Shown one piece after another: positions 1-9,179 of a stretch of DNA of 64,000 nt; position 1 is the stretch's first letter; the number at the start of each line of letters is the position of its first letter. Under the pieces are notes generated by a model. That model was given only the letters and a program-made list of their open reading frames with translations. It had not been told where the DNA came from and searched no databases. The translations under genes and the position numbers were made by a program. Location of the stretch: contig SOEU01000013.1 in assembly GCA_021646415.1 (NCBI GenBank), positions 43,238-107,237 of the forward strand, in the 5' to 3' direction. Source of the stretch: Candidatus Brocadia sp. (lineage in GTDB: Bacteria > Planctomycetota > Brocadiia > Brocadiales > Brocadiaceae).

Positions 1-43
1 GACACATAACATTTGTCATTTACTATAGTGATTGGATGGGTTA

Positions 44-86
44 AGCCTGTCCTGAGTTTGCGAAGGACAAAGCGAACCCATCGTCG
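44..86. repeat. Dispersed repeat fragment with short inverted arms
   Basis: The stretch contains GTCCTGAGTTTGCGAAGGAC, whose ends (GTCCT and AGGAC) are inverted. It has the look of the small repeats scattered in the rest of the window and lies upstream of a broken gene. No reading frame is visible in bases 1-184. This is a pattern call only. Confidence 0.35.
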
Positions 87-184
87 CCTTGTTTCTAGGG
101 CGTACTATGCCTTACTCAGTCTTACTTACTCGAAGTCAGATCAGAATTAGCAGGTAGCACAAATTTTTCGGGGAGTAGGTCTCT

Positions 185-1309
185 ATGACCTCCTCACTTT
201 TTTCCAAACTATATGACGTTGCCGTTTGTCGGGAGTGGTCCCGCGGGATCATCGGCTGCCCTTTGTTTAGCCAGGCAAGGGGTAAGAGTTGCAGCCATAG
301 AGAAGGCCTCGCTGCCACGGCACAAGACGTGCGGCGGGGGAGTAACATACAGGGCGATCCAACTGTTGCCGGTTGGCATCCAAGAGGCCATTGAGTTAAA
401 GTGCTATACTGCCGAATTAAATTTACTCGATGCCGGCCTTCATTTCTCTATCAGAAGACAACAACCAATTGTTTCAACGACCACACGGGAGAAGTTTGAT
501 TTCTTCCTGATTTCAGCAGCCAGAGATGCGGGGGTAGATATTTTTGCAGAATGTAAGGTAATTGGTGTTATGAATAAGTCCGATAAGGTTGAATTAATAA
601 CCAGCAAGGGAGTATTATCTGCCCGATTTGCGGTTGTGGCAGATGGCGCGATGGACATTGTGCCAGAAAAAGCCGGCTGGCAGGAAACTCGTTACCTTAT
701 CCCCACGTTGGAATACGAGGTTTCTGTCGCAGATAATGTGCTGAAGTGATTTTGCTGTGCTGAGCATGAGACGTAACCCAATAATTTGGATGAAATTTTT
801 AAGCGGTATTTGAGGCTTATTGGCATCAATAAAAGACTGGGTATAAAGAGGCACGGATCTCTTATTCCGGTAAGTCCGAGGAGGGATTCCATTGTAAAGG
901 GGCACCTGCTTCTTGCAGGAGATGCGGCGGGTTTTGCGGATCCTGTTACCGGAGAAGGGATAACTTTTGCAATCCTGAGCGGACAGATTTCCGCAAAAGC
1001 ATTACTTACCGGAAATTTTGAAGAAAGTCACGTTAAACAAGCTTATCATGCACAACTTGCGAAGACTATATTGCCAGAACTGCGATTGGGTGGAGTTTTG
1101 GCGAAATTGATTTACAATTATCCGGGGGGCGCACGTGGCTATTCCGTTTGCATGGACAGAAGTTGAGTGAGGTTGTTACCGATATATTCATAGGTGAAAA
1201 AACCTATTGTGGGATGCTGCACAGTCCTTTGAATTACCTCAAGTTAGGCCTTCGGCATCTTTTTAATGTAGAGCGAAGAGTCTCTTCGCTCTACAAATCG
1301 TTTAAATAA
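185..1309 (+). pseudogene. Geranylgeranyl-reductase-like FAD oxidoreductase, disrupted
   Basis: The gene begins at ATG 185 after a GGGAGTAGG ribosome site and encodes MTSSLFSKLYDVAV. A one-base excess in the T run at 225-227 then moves the FAD-binding VGSGPAGSSAALCLA into the next frame. That frame runs through the family motif RHKTCGGGVTYRA to an in-frame TGA at 747-749 and a TAA at 774-776. It resumes with LLLAGDAAGFADPVTGEGI, the second FAD motif of geranylgeranyl reductase family flavoproteins. A third shift at the G6 run (1124-1129) leads into LFRLHGQKLSEVVTDIF and a stop at 1307-1309. The central segment also looks short for the family. Family members reduce isoprenoid double bonds using FAD. 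With three shifts or stops plus a probable deletion this is most likely a true pseudogene. Confidence 0.8.
1268..1294. repeat. Perfect 13-bp palindrome at the tail of the broken flavoprotein gene
   Basis: GTAGAGCGAAGAG, a single T, then CTCTTCGCTCTAC form a perfect inverted repeat. It overlaps the last codons of the disrupted flavoprotein gene, and no T run follows. It therefore looks like a repeat element rather than a classical terminator. Confidence 0.6.
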
Positions 1310-1516
1310 CAATGAAATTCCTTATATATAATCAAGGTATTCCTATCCGATGACAGAAGTAGAAAGAAGGCAGCGCATGTGGCAGATAATACGGGTCTGG
1401 GAAATTTACTTTAACAAGCGGGGACGGTTGACAATGCATTTTTAATATCCGTGTAAACTTTTCCTTAATAAATTAGGTTGGGTTTTAAAAGGCAAAACTC
1501 AACGACTTTTCATTTT

Positions 1517-1585
1517 TACCCACCCCTTAATCCCCTCCTGGGAGGGGACTTATAAAATTCCCCTCTTGAGGGGTAGGGGTGTGTT
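1517..1585. repeat. GC-rich palindromic repeat, two modules
   Basis: Two adjacent palindromes, CCCCTCCTGGGAGGGG at 1532-1547 and CCCCTCTTGAGGGG at 1560-1573, are flanked by CCACCCC and GGGGTGTG. The same family occurs near 4500, 9050, 51,890-52,055 and 62,870. The rest of the gap 1310-1676 shows no gene. Confidence 0.7.
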
Positions 1586-1676
1586 TATTCATTGCTTAAC
1601 TAAAAAGTTTGAAATTCCTATACGTGAACTTAAACACGGACAAACTCCGTTTGTCCATGCCACCCCAAAAAACCGC

Positions 1677-2966
1677 ATGAATAATATGCAGGGTTCTATG
1701 GTAAGGATTATTTTTAGCTGGCGGATGCTGGTTACGTTCTTTTTGGGCGTGAGCTCTGGTATCCCTCTTTTAGTCACAGGTTCGACACTTCAGGCGTGGA
1801 TGACCGATGAAAAGGTTAATCTTGCAGTGATTGGTATGTTTTCATTAGTTGGGCTTCCTTACACGGTCAAGTTCCTCTGGGCACCTGTTATGGACCGATA
1901 TGTGCCTCCACTTCTGGGTCGACGTCGCGGGTGGATGCTGATTTCCCAGATCCTTCTCATGCTAGCCATTGGTGCCTTTTCATTCGTAAGGCCTGCCGAA
2001 TCTCCCTGGATTGTGGCCTTCCTCGCGGTGCTTGTGTCTTTTTTTAGCGCGAGTCAGGATATTGTTGTTGATGCATATCGGCGTGAGCTTTTAAGGGATG
2101 AAGAATTGGGTCTCGGCTCTTCTCTTGCAGTAAACGGCTATCGCATCGGTATGCTCATTTCCGGGGCGTTTGCCCTATTCTTGGCCGACCGTATCCCCTG
2201 GAATTACGTTTATCTGCTGCTGGCCGTCTCACTTCTTATTGGAATTATTACTACCTGCTGTGCGCCAAAAAAGGAAGGACAGGTAATTCCCCCAAAATCC
2301 CTCCGCGAAGCGGTTATAGAACCCTTTATTGATTATTTTAAGAGGGCGGGGGCCTTTGAAATCCTGGCCTTTATCCTTCTATATAAAATTGGCGACGTCA
2401 TGGCGAGCAGCATGACAATCCCTTTCATTTTAAAGATGGGATTTACCAAGACGGAATTGGCAGCCATTGTGAAGACCTTTGGCATATTTGCCACGATTGC
2501 AGGCGGTCTTGTCGGTGGCATTCTCATAATAAAATTTGGACTTCGCAAAGGTCTCTGGATTTTTGGCATCCTTCAAGCGGTTTCGACCCTCTCTTTTTCA
2601 GCGCTTGCCTCTGTGGGTGCCTATCACTCCCTATTAGCGGCCACGGTTACCTTTGAAAATTTAACCAGCGGTATGGGGACCTCCGCCTTTACAGCATTTA
2701 TGGCAAGCCTCTGCAATAGAAGATTTACCGCCACACAATATGCGCTTTTGAGCAGCCTCATGGGTATTCCGAGAGTGATTGTTTCTTCACCCACCGGGTT
2801 TTTGGTTGAGAGATTAGGATGGGTTCATTTTTTTATCTTCTGCACGTTAGCTGCTATTCCGGGACTCGTTTTCCTCTTGCGTTTTAAGTCCTGGCAAGGG
2901 GAATCCCGTCCAATCACCGAAACAACCACCTCTCGTGAAGGGAATGAACTGTTTACCGGATTTTAG
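1677..2966 (+). CDS. AmpG-like major facilitator superfamily permease
   Basis: A 429-residue polytopic membrane protein with about 12 hydrophobic segments. The N-terminal half holds LGVSSGIPLLVTGSTLQAWM and the loop GRRRGWMLISQ, followed by SASQDIVVDAYRRELL. These features are typical of the AmpG/PAT subgroup of MFS carriers, which import muropeptides or act as acetyl-CoA transporter homologues. The open frame reaches back to 1566, but the extra 37 codons are read out of the palindromic repeat, so ATG 1677 (or 1686/1698) is the likelier start. It is probably an inner-membrane peptidoglycan-recycling permease. No other recycling gene is nearby, so the substrate is inferred from family only. 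Confidence 0.8.
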   Translation: MNNMQGSMVRIIFSWRMLVTFFLGVSSGIPLLVTGSTLQAWMTDEKVNLAVIGMFSLVGLPYTVKFLWAPVMDRYVPPLLGRRRGWMLISQILLMLAIGAFSFVRPAESPWIVAFLAVLVSFFSASQDIVVDAYRRELLRDEELGLGSSLAVNGYRIGMLISGAFALFLADRIPWNYVYLLLAVSLLIGIITTCCAPKKEGQVIPPKSLREAVIEPFIDYFKRAGAFEILAFILLYKIGDVMASSMTIPFILKMGFTKTELAAIVKTFGIFATIAGGLVGGILIIKFGLRKGLWIFGILQAVSTLSFSALASVGAYHSLLAATVTFENLTSGMGTSAFTAFMASLCNRRFTATQYALLSSLMGIPRVIVSSPTGFLVERLGWVHFFIFCTLAAIPGLVFLLRFKSWQGESRPITETTTSREGNELFTGF

Positions 2967-3043
2967 TTTTTTAAATAGTTGCGTAATAGTTTCCACTTTT
3001 ATTTGCGGTTAGCCGCACTGCGTTTAACCTGGAGGTTTGTATC

Positions 3044-4420
3044 ATGAAAAAGACTATTTTTATTACCGTTTTTTCCTGTCTGTTTCTTTTCTCATTTTTT
3101 ATTTCTCATTCTGTAACCGTAGCACAGGGTAATGACGTCTCTATTACCATTTATCAGAACAATCTTGGCCTGGTTCATGACGTCCGCGAAATGGATTTAA
3201 AGGCGGGAAGTCAGGAAATACGCTTTACCGATGTCGCGTCTTTAATTGACCCCACCTCCGTTCATTTCAAGTCACTTACTGCGCCTGATCAGGTGACTAT
3301 CCTTGAACAAAACTATGAATATGATTTGGTGAGCGCTGAAAAGATATTGCAAAAATATATCGATCAAGCCGTCCAACTCTTCACCAAAGAGGGTAAAATT
3401 TTTGACGGAAAACTGCTGAGCGCAGGCGGAAATGTGATCCTGGAGAAAAAAGAAGGTGGAATTCAATCAATCGCAGTAGCAAATATTCAAAATATGGACT
3501 TTCCCAAACTACCTGCGGGTTTAATCACCAGACCGACACTGGTCTGGTATCTTTCGAGTGAAAAAGCCGGCAAACACAACATGGAAACAAGCTACTTAAC
3601 GGATGGGATCGGCTGGCATGCAGAATACGTTGCGTTGGTGAATAAAGATGAAGTGGCATTGGATTTATCTGCCTGGGTGTCCGTTCATAATCAATCGGGT
3701 ACCGATTACGAAAATGCCAAACTCAAGCTGGTAGCTGGTGATGTCCACCGGATAACTCCTCCGCCACCGCGCTATATCGGTTACGAGGAACGGGTAATGG
3801 CAAAAGTCGCTCCGGCTCCTCAATTTGAGGAAAAGGCCTTCTTTGAGTATCACCTTTATACGCTACAGCGCGCCGCAACGATTAAAAACAATCAAATCAA
3901 GCAGCTTTCGCTGTTTCCAACGGCAACAACACCGGTTAAAAAGATTTATGAATATGACGGATCCAAAAGAGAAAAGAAGATTAATGTAAAATTGGAATTT
4001 ATAAATGCAGAAAAAAATGGGTTAGGATTACCCATACCAGCTGGGAAGGTGCGGGTTTATAAATCAGATGAAGATCAATCCCAGATTTTTCTTGGGGAGG
4101 ATCAAGTTGATCACACCCCTAAGGATGAAAAAATCCGGTTGTATGTGGGAGACGCCTTTGATGTGGTTGGGGAGCGAAAGCAAATGAGTTATAAACAATT
4201 AAGTGACCGGGCACGAGAAGAGATTTGGCAAATCAAGCTGCGCAATCACAAAAAAGAAGATATCGAAGTCCTGGTAACAGAACATCTTTGGGGTGATTGG
4301 GAAATCCGCGAATCTTCGCATACGTATAATAAAAAAGATGCGAACACCATTGAATTTATAATCCCGGTGAAAAAAGATGCAGAGACCATCGTAAAATACA
4401 CTGTATTATATCGCTGGTAA
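3044..4420 (+). CDS. Exported DUF4139 domain protein
   Basis: The 458-residue product starts with a clear Sec signal peptide (positively charged MKKT, a long Phe/Leu/Ile core, cleavage near VAQG). The mature part begins VSITIYQNNLGLVHDVREMD, the conserved opening of DUF4139 proteins, and is predicted mostly beta. The family function is not established. A GGAGG ribosome site lies nine bases before the ATG, and a small hairpin (TGCGG TTA GCCGCA) precedes it. It is likely monocistronic, between the AmpG-like permease and CorA. No catalytic motif is visible. Confidence 0.75.
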   Translation: MKKTIFITVFSCLFLFSFFISHSVTVAQGNDVSITIYQNNLGLVHDVREMDLKAGSQEIRFTDVASLIDPTSVHFKSLTAPDQVTILEQNYEYDLVSAEKILQKYIDQAVQLFTKEGKIFDGKLLSAGGNVILEKKEGGIQSIAVANIQNMDFPKLPAGLITRPTLVWYLSSEKAGKHNMETSYLTDGIGWHAEYVALVNKDEVALDLSAWVSVHNQSGTDYENAKLKLVAGDVHRITPPPPRYIGYEERVMAKVAPAPQFEEKAFFEYHLYTLQRAATIKNNQIKQLSLFPTATTPVKKIYEYDGSKREKKINVKLEFINAEKNGLGLPIPAGKVRVYKSDEDQSQIFLGEDQVDHTPKDEKIRLYVGDAFDVVGERKQMSYKQLSDRAREEIWQIKLRNHKKEDIEVLVTEHLWGDWEIRESSHTYNKKDANTIEFIIPVKKDAETIVKYTVLYRW

Positions 4421-4488
4421 TTAAATTGTATAGAAATTTTCATATATTTGGGATAACTGGCAATGTGCTTAAATAACTGGTGGAAAAC

Positions 4489-4536
4489 CTCCCCTTTATC
4501 CCCTCCTTGTGAAGGAGGGGAAATAGGGGTGGTTAT
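4489..4536. repeat. GC-rich palindromic repeat upstream of corA-like gene
   Basis: CCCCTCCTT and GAAGGAGGGG (4500-4520) form a near-perfect palindrome nested in outer arms ACCTCCCC and GGGGTGGT. It is the same family as the elements at 1532, 9050, 51,890 and 62,870. It sits immediately before the start of the CorA gene, so it may be in that mRNA leader. Confidence 0.7.
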
Positions 4537-4544
4537 AATCTGAA

Positions 4545-5474
4545 ATGATTGAGATTTTTAAAAGCACGAATCATAGGCTTGAGATAGTTAATACGCCAAC
4601 CGAAGGATGCTGGGTCAACGTAGTAAACCCCAGCGATCAGGAGGTTGCACAGGTCGAGGGTTTGGGCATTCCTCCCTACTTCGTAATCCATTCTCTGGAT
4701 ATTGACGAGCGTTCCCGTACGGAAAGAAGCAACGGCTTCGTCCTGATAGTGCTCCGCCTGCCTTATCTACAGGGCAGAATGGAGCCCATTCCCTATATTA
4801 CCGTGCCGCTCGGAATTATCCTGACTGACACGCTTATCGTTACAATTTGCCGAGAGGAGACATGCGTCATTCAGGAATTTGCCACCGGGCAGGTGCATGG
4901 CCTGTCTACGGTTAAAAAGAATCGGTTTGTCCTCCAATTACTTCTCCGTACTGCTGACCGATACCAGAGTTACTTGCGGGACATCGATGCTGCCGTTGAT
5001 ACACTCGAAGAGAAGCTTCATCGCTCATTGCAAAACAAGGAGGTCAGGGAGTTGTTGAAATACCAGAAGAGCCTTGTTTATTTCACCACCGCCCTGAAAT
5101 CCAACGAATTGATGCTGGAGCGCCTGCAAAAAAGCCAGTTATTTCAGGCTTATCCTGAAGATGTGGACCTGCTTGACGATGTGCTTATCGAGATACGTCA
5201 GGCAATCGAAGTAACCGCTATTTCGGAAAACATCCTGAGCCAGATGATGGATGCATTCGCATCTATTATCTCGAATAATTTGAACGTAGTTATGAAGTTT
5301 CTAACCTCCATGACGATTGTAATCAGCCTGCCTACCCTGATCGCGAGTTTTTACGGCATGAACGTCCGCCTTCCCGGACAGGACCACCCCTATGTGTTTT
5401 CTCTGACGCTGCTCGCTTCCCTCATGATATCTTTGATCGTTGTGATCATTTTTTGGAAGAAGGAATGGCTGTGA
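4545..5474 (+). CDS. corA: CorA-family divalent metal ion transporter
   Basis: A 309-residue protein with the CorA layout: a soluble alpha/beta N-terminal domain, a long helical stalk (about residues 140-245) and two C-terminal membrane helices. The first helix ends in the signature YGMN (about residue 270, FYGMNVRLPG), the selectivity loop of CorA Mg2+/Co2+ channels. The protein ends in the basic cytoplasmic tail FWKKEWL. It would form an inner-membrane pentamer importing Mg2+. The start at 4545 lies directly after a palindromic repeat and has no strong ribosome site. Some CorA relatives transport Zn2+ or Ni2+, so the ion is not certain. Confidence 0.88.
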   Translation: MIEIFKSTNHRLEIVNTPTEGCWVNVVNPSDQEVAQVEGLGIPPYFVIHSLDIDERSRTERSNGFVLIVLRLPYLQGRMEPIPYITVPLGIILTDTLIVTICREETCVIQEFATGQVHGLSTVKKNRFVLQLLLRTADRYQSYLRDIDAAVDTLEEKLHRSLQNKEVRELLKYQKSLVYFTTALKSNELMLERLQKSQLFQAYPEDVDLLDDVLIEIRQAIEVTAISENILSQMMDAFASIISNNLNVVMKFLTSMTIVISLPTLIASFYGMNVRLPGQDHPYVFSLTLLASLMISLIVVIIFWKKEWL

Positions 5475-5596
5475 GGAGGAATGAAAAATTTCAGAGAGGT
5501 GATAAAGGATATGTCAAAAACACACGCATTTCAGGCAATTAGATATCGCAAGCAAATCAATCATCATCGTATCCAATATTATGGGGGATACAATAT

Positions 5597-7906
5597 TTAA
5601 TAAATACAATTAAGCTCATAAAAGATTTTCCTGGCATTTTTATTGTTTCGCGTTTCCTGAGAAACCCTGCCAAAAACCTCCTTAATCACATGGTAGCCAA
5701 GGGTCCTGTAGGCTTCAAACTGAGATTCATCAAACATCTGATTGAGCGTGGTTTGGTGGGGGAATGATTTGTTCCGCTCCTTGTAACTCTTAATGTCCAG
5801 TGGCTCGTCACCGGTTAATGAGGACTTGATGTAAACGAGGATACCGTCAGAGGAAGTTTCGGAATCAACCTTTTTGTATTCAATGGTTCCTATAGCATAG
5901 TGGCTGCCACTGATTCCCAATTCCTTGTCCTTCTTCATCCGTTCTACATTGATGGAAATATTAATGCCGAAGTCGGTGCGGCATTTTTCAATGGCATTTG
6001 CAAGGTCACCGAACTCCATATTGGGGTCTTCACCCACGTCGCTGGCAACGATGTACCGGCACCGCCTCCGAACAAGTTCATAAATGCCGAGGTTCTCGAA
6101 GTGACCTCCATCGGAAAGATAAACGTATCTTCCACAATCATCGCTCCACCCGAATAGCTCTTTCAAGAGATACCACAGCCCTGAACAAGCAAGACCCCCA
6201 TATTTCCCGAAGGTTTTTTTGTGTCTCGGATTGCCAAACCACTGGCCAAGGCGGACATTAAACACCGTCATGATAAAAGCGAGGGCGCCTGACGAACGGT
6301 ATCCCATGCTGGGACTTGCCGCAGCGCCGGAGATGGCCATGGCATCTCCAAGAGAAAGTTGTTGCTTAGATCTATTCCATGAACGGTATGCATCTTTACA
6401 CAAATCCTTTCCCTCGTTAGAATGTCTGTGATTGGATTCATAGCCATAGTGCAGGGGAGTGAAAACAAAGGATGCCGCCTTACGCTGTTGCCAGGCGAGT
6501 TCTGCCCCTTTTGTTAAATTAAGGGTTGCATTTATGATGGGGTAAGGACCGTCATAGCCTTTATCTGGACGCATCTCGTTGATTGCTATATTGTCATTTT
6601 CAGTTTCACCAAGATACGCAAGTTTCAGTCTGTCCTTATACAGGGTGTGAAGTGAAAGGGAGTTGATATTCATACTACAGGCCAGACCAAAAGCAATTAC
6701 CAAAGAACCAACAAAAGCACCAGATAGCCATATGTAAGAAGCTGTTTGATCTAATTGAAATAAATGAGGCAACCAGGCTGAGATGATAATAGCTCCCACG
6801 ATGATGATGCACATTCCCAAAGCTATTGCTATCTTGAAACCCCATTTTGCGCCCTTCCTTTCAGTCCCCGGGATAAATCTCTGTAACAGCCCGCTAATAA
6901 CAATCATTACATTAACCCAGGCAAAGGTGGCGATGGACTGAAATAAGATAACGATTTTTCCTGAAATTGCTCTTCCAAAGATGGTCACTGCAAACAAGGC
7001 GGTTGTCAGCGCCGTCCAGCCAAGAAGGGACACGGCAAAACGTCCGAGACTTTTCCTCACGTCCTCGGAAAAAGTATCTCTGGACAGTAGAAACCAAAAA
7101 GCGCCCGTAAAAAGAAATATCAATATAACCGTGGGCATTCCAAAACATGCGAAGATCAAACGGCCACGTTTGCTTTTCGGGCAATCATTGGGAAACATCT
7201 CCTCAATGAGGAGGCGGTTGAGTTTTTTGACATTGCTCTTCTTCCTCTCATCCATTTCAAAAAACTGTTTCCTTCTGGAATCGGAAGTCTTTTCTGCTAA
7301 ATTGTTTACCTTATAACTGAAATTAAAATAACATACCCTGTCGTAGAAAGCAGGATACTGTATCAATCTATTAAGCCATTGAATAAGGCTTTCATCATTG
7401 GATTTGGGCAACGTATCCTTTGTACCTCGCAAACTATCAGTAACATCTATAATTTCTTTGGTTTTTTTATAAAGTTCTCGGATTTTGTAATGCGGGAATC
7501 CCGTTGGGTAGATTTCATTCAACAAAAACCAATTCAGATTTTTAATCCTTTCTTCTTGATAACCTATATATTTTGTAAAAGTCTTTCTACGATGATCTTC
7601 TGTTTTTTCTGCAAAATAATCTATCTCCTTATAGAGAAATTTGCGATAATTCTTCCACGTAAAATTGTCATAGAGATGAGTAATTTTTAATATCTCATTG
7701 AAATGTGCGATGGTATTTTCGTGGGCTTTGAAATGTATTTCGTTATCATCTATGATCCCATCATTTCTTAGCGTTGTACAAAGTGCTTCTACTTTAGATA
7801 AATCAATAAACTCGTCCTCCCTAAAGTCGCTTATGGCGATATCTCTTTTCTGTATCCAGCATGATAAGAAAAAGAGTAGTCCACCAGCAACGAATCCCGC
7901 AAGCAC
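5597..7906 (-). CDS. Patatin-like membrane phospholipase, C-terminal part (frameshifted)
   Basis: This 769-residue frame is the continuation of the patatin gene that starts at 8760. Before its first ATG the frame already reads V-LAGFVAGGLLFFLSCW, continuing the membrane segment of the upstream frame, so the two are one gene. It contains several hydrophobic helices (middle third) and, towards the C-terminus, YVYLSDGGHFENLGIYELV. The DGG there carries the aspartate of the patatin Ser-Asp dyad. The serine lies in the other fragment, so neither product alone should be active. The intact protein would be about 1050 residues, a large membrane-anchored acyl hydrolase of unknown substrate. The break is in the A8 run at 7907-7914. 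Confidence 0.75.
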   Translation of the reverse strand: MLAGFVAGGLLFFLSCWIQKRDIAISDFREDEFIDLSKVEALCTTLRNDGIIDDNEIHFKAHENTIAHFNEILKITHLYDNFTWKNYRKFLYKEIDYFAEKTEDHRRKTFTKYIGYQEERIKNLNWFLLNEIYPTGFPHYKIRELYKKTKEIIDVTDSLRGTKDTLPKSNDESLIQWLNRLIQYPAFYDRVCYFNFSYKVNNLAEKTSDSRRKQFFEMDERKKSNVKKLNRLLIEEMFPNDCPKSKRGRLIFACFGMPTVILIFLFTGAFWFLLSRDTFSEDVRKSLGRFAVSLLGWTALTTALFAVTIFGRAISGKIVILFQSIATFAWVNVMIVISGLLQRFIPGTERKGAKWGFKIAIALGMCIIIVGAIIISAWLPHLFQLDQTASYIWLSGAFVGSLVIAFGLACSMNINSLSLHTLYKDRLKLAYLGETENDNIAINEMRPDKGYDGPYPIINATLNLTKGAELAWQQRKAASFVFTPLHYGYESNHRHSNEGKDLCKDAYRSWNRSKQQLSLGDAMAISGAAASPSMGYRSSGALAFIMTVFNVRLGQWFGNPRHKKTFGKYGGLACSGLWYLLKELFGWSDDCGRYVYLSDGGHFENLGIYELVRRRCRYIVASDVGEDPNMEFGDLANAIEKCRTDFGINISINVERMKKDKELGISGSHYAIGTIEYKKVDSETSSDGILVYIKSSLTGDEPLDIKSYKERNKSFPHQTTLNQMFDESQFEAYRTLGYHVIKEVFGRVSQETRNNKNARKIFYELNCIY

Positions 7907-8760
7907 AAAAAAAATATTTTTATAAAGATTTTGCCTATATGCTTTTCACTTATTGTGATTCTGAAAAGCGACCAGAGAAAACTGAGGAGCAGGAATAATG
8001 CTGAAGCCAACTTCCAGCAATCTATCGAATCAATATAATATCCCTTCCATAATCCGTAGCTAAGGAATAAGGCCACTATAATCAAGACAAAAGGCAACCA
8101 CTTCCGTTCCATTGAACCGCAAAGAAAGCTGATGCAGATGATAATAAATATAAAAGGAATCACCCAACAAGCTATTTCTACGTAGTCATGAAAGGGTGAA
8201 CTTGGATGATACGAAGAAATGAGTATGAAATGAATAAATGTTATAATGGAGAAAAGAACTGATACGAGGATAAGCAGATTAAAGAATGAGTTGCGCAGGT
8301 ATGTTGTAAGAAGCAACCACGTGTCAGTCCCGAGTAAGCCTTTCCGGGGCGTCAGGTAGTTGCTGTAATCACGCAGGTGATGGATTTTTTCAGGTTCCTT
8401 CTTATTATTATGCTTGCTCCAGTCAGGATGCAGGTTGTCAATAACAGTCTGTCTACCTTTGTTTTTTATCCATGCTACCAGCCAGCTCCCGATATAACCG
8501 CCACCGGACACCGTTGACAGATAATCGAAAATGGGGAGTATGCCTAATTCTGCTAGGCCTTGCAGCACGCCAAGGTTAAAAGTGGCGCTGCGAATACCAC
8601 CGCCAGAGAAGGCAAGGCCAACTAATAATTCTTCACCAGAATTATTACCTTCAGACAATCTTTTTTTACGAGATCTTTTGATTTCTTCTTTTTCTGCGTC
8701 TTTGACTTCATTAAAGGTCAAAGTATTTGTGTTCGATGTGTTATTTCCGGTGTTTTGCAT
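7831..8760 (-). CDS. Patatin-like membrane phospholipase, N-terminal part (frameshifted)
   Basis: The frame starts at ATG 8760 after a good GGAGGT ribosome site. After a charged lead it shows the patatin oxyanion motif LAFSGGGIRSATFNLGVLQG (about residues 50-70), then the nucleophile region STVSGGGYIGSWLVAW, in which the serine of the SGG motif is the expected catalytic residue. Four to five hydrophobic segments follow. The frame is genuine to about 7915 (residue 281). The last 28 residues are read out of frame after the eight-base homopolymer, and the true continuation is in the next frame. Either a sequencing slip, a pseudogene or a slippage-controlled gene would explain this. Confidence 0.75.
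   Translation of the reverse strand: MQNTGNNTSNTNTLTFNEVKDAEKEEIKRSRKKRLSEGNNSGEELLVGLAFSGGGIRSATFNLGVLQGLAELGILPIFDYLSTVSGGGYIGSWLVAWIKNKGRQTVIDNLHPDWSKHNNKKEPEKIHHLRDYSNYLTPRKGLLGTDTWLLLTTYLRNSFFNLLILVSVLFSIITFIHFILISSYHPSSPFHDYVEIACWVIPFIFIIICISFLCGSMERKWLPFVLIIVALFLSYGLWKGYYIDSIDCWKLASALFLLLSFLWSLFRITISEKHIGKIFIKIFFLCLRDSLLVDYSFSYHAGYRKEISP
7907..7914 (-). other. Homopolymer A8/T8 at the patatin frameshift
   Basis: On the coding strand a run of eight T separates the N- and C-terminal patatin frames. One base more or fewer joins KIFIKIFF to VLAGFVAGG without loss of sequence. Runs of this length are known hot spots for both sequencing error and polymerase slippage. Confidence 0.7.
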
Positions 8761-9033
8761 AGATACCTCCGGATGCAGATGAGAAGGTGTGAATTGTCAT
8801 ATGACCGTTTGCGGAAAGTAAAGCAAAAATTTTAAAAAATTTCAAGTCTAATTTTCCGCTTTTTGCAATGGAGCTATCATTATCCGGATTACGGTAAAAG
8901 ATATTTTTTGCAGAGTCATTGCGGTGCAATTTTAAATACACGGGAATATTTTCCATTTCAAATCTTTGTCCTGTTTGGTATATTTTCCACAATAGATATC
9001 TTAACGTATTACAACTGTGTCTAAATGGATAAA

Positions 9034-9105
9034 CCATCCCTCAATCCCTTTCGCAAGGAGGGGACTTCGTCGTGAGGTCAGCCGAACGATGAAGGGGAGG
9101 TAAAA
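9034..9105. repeat. Composite repeat: palindrome plus CGTCGTGAG...CGAACGATG module
   Basis: A palindrome-like part (AATCCCTTTCGCAAGGAGGGG) is followed by ACTTCGTCGTGAGG, TCAGCCGAACGATGAAGGGG. The second module recurs at 51,907-51,940 in the same orientation and at 62,358-62,386 and 62,978-63,006 in reverse orientation. Nothing else is visible in 8761-9179, and no credible gene lies there. Confidence 0.7.
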
Positions 9106-9179
9106 ATCCTGCTACAAAAAGAAGTTTTTATAAGGTAATACTATAACGCTGAGAACGAATTTTCTAAGGAAGTCATAAA

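Noticed and set aside
8741..9037. 98-residue minus-strand frame before the patatin gene
   Set aside because: It overlaps the patatin start, has no ribosome site and no family resemblance; composition looks like random AT-rich translation.
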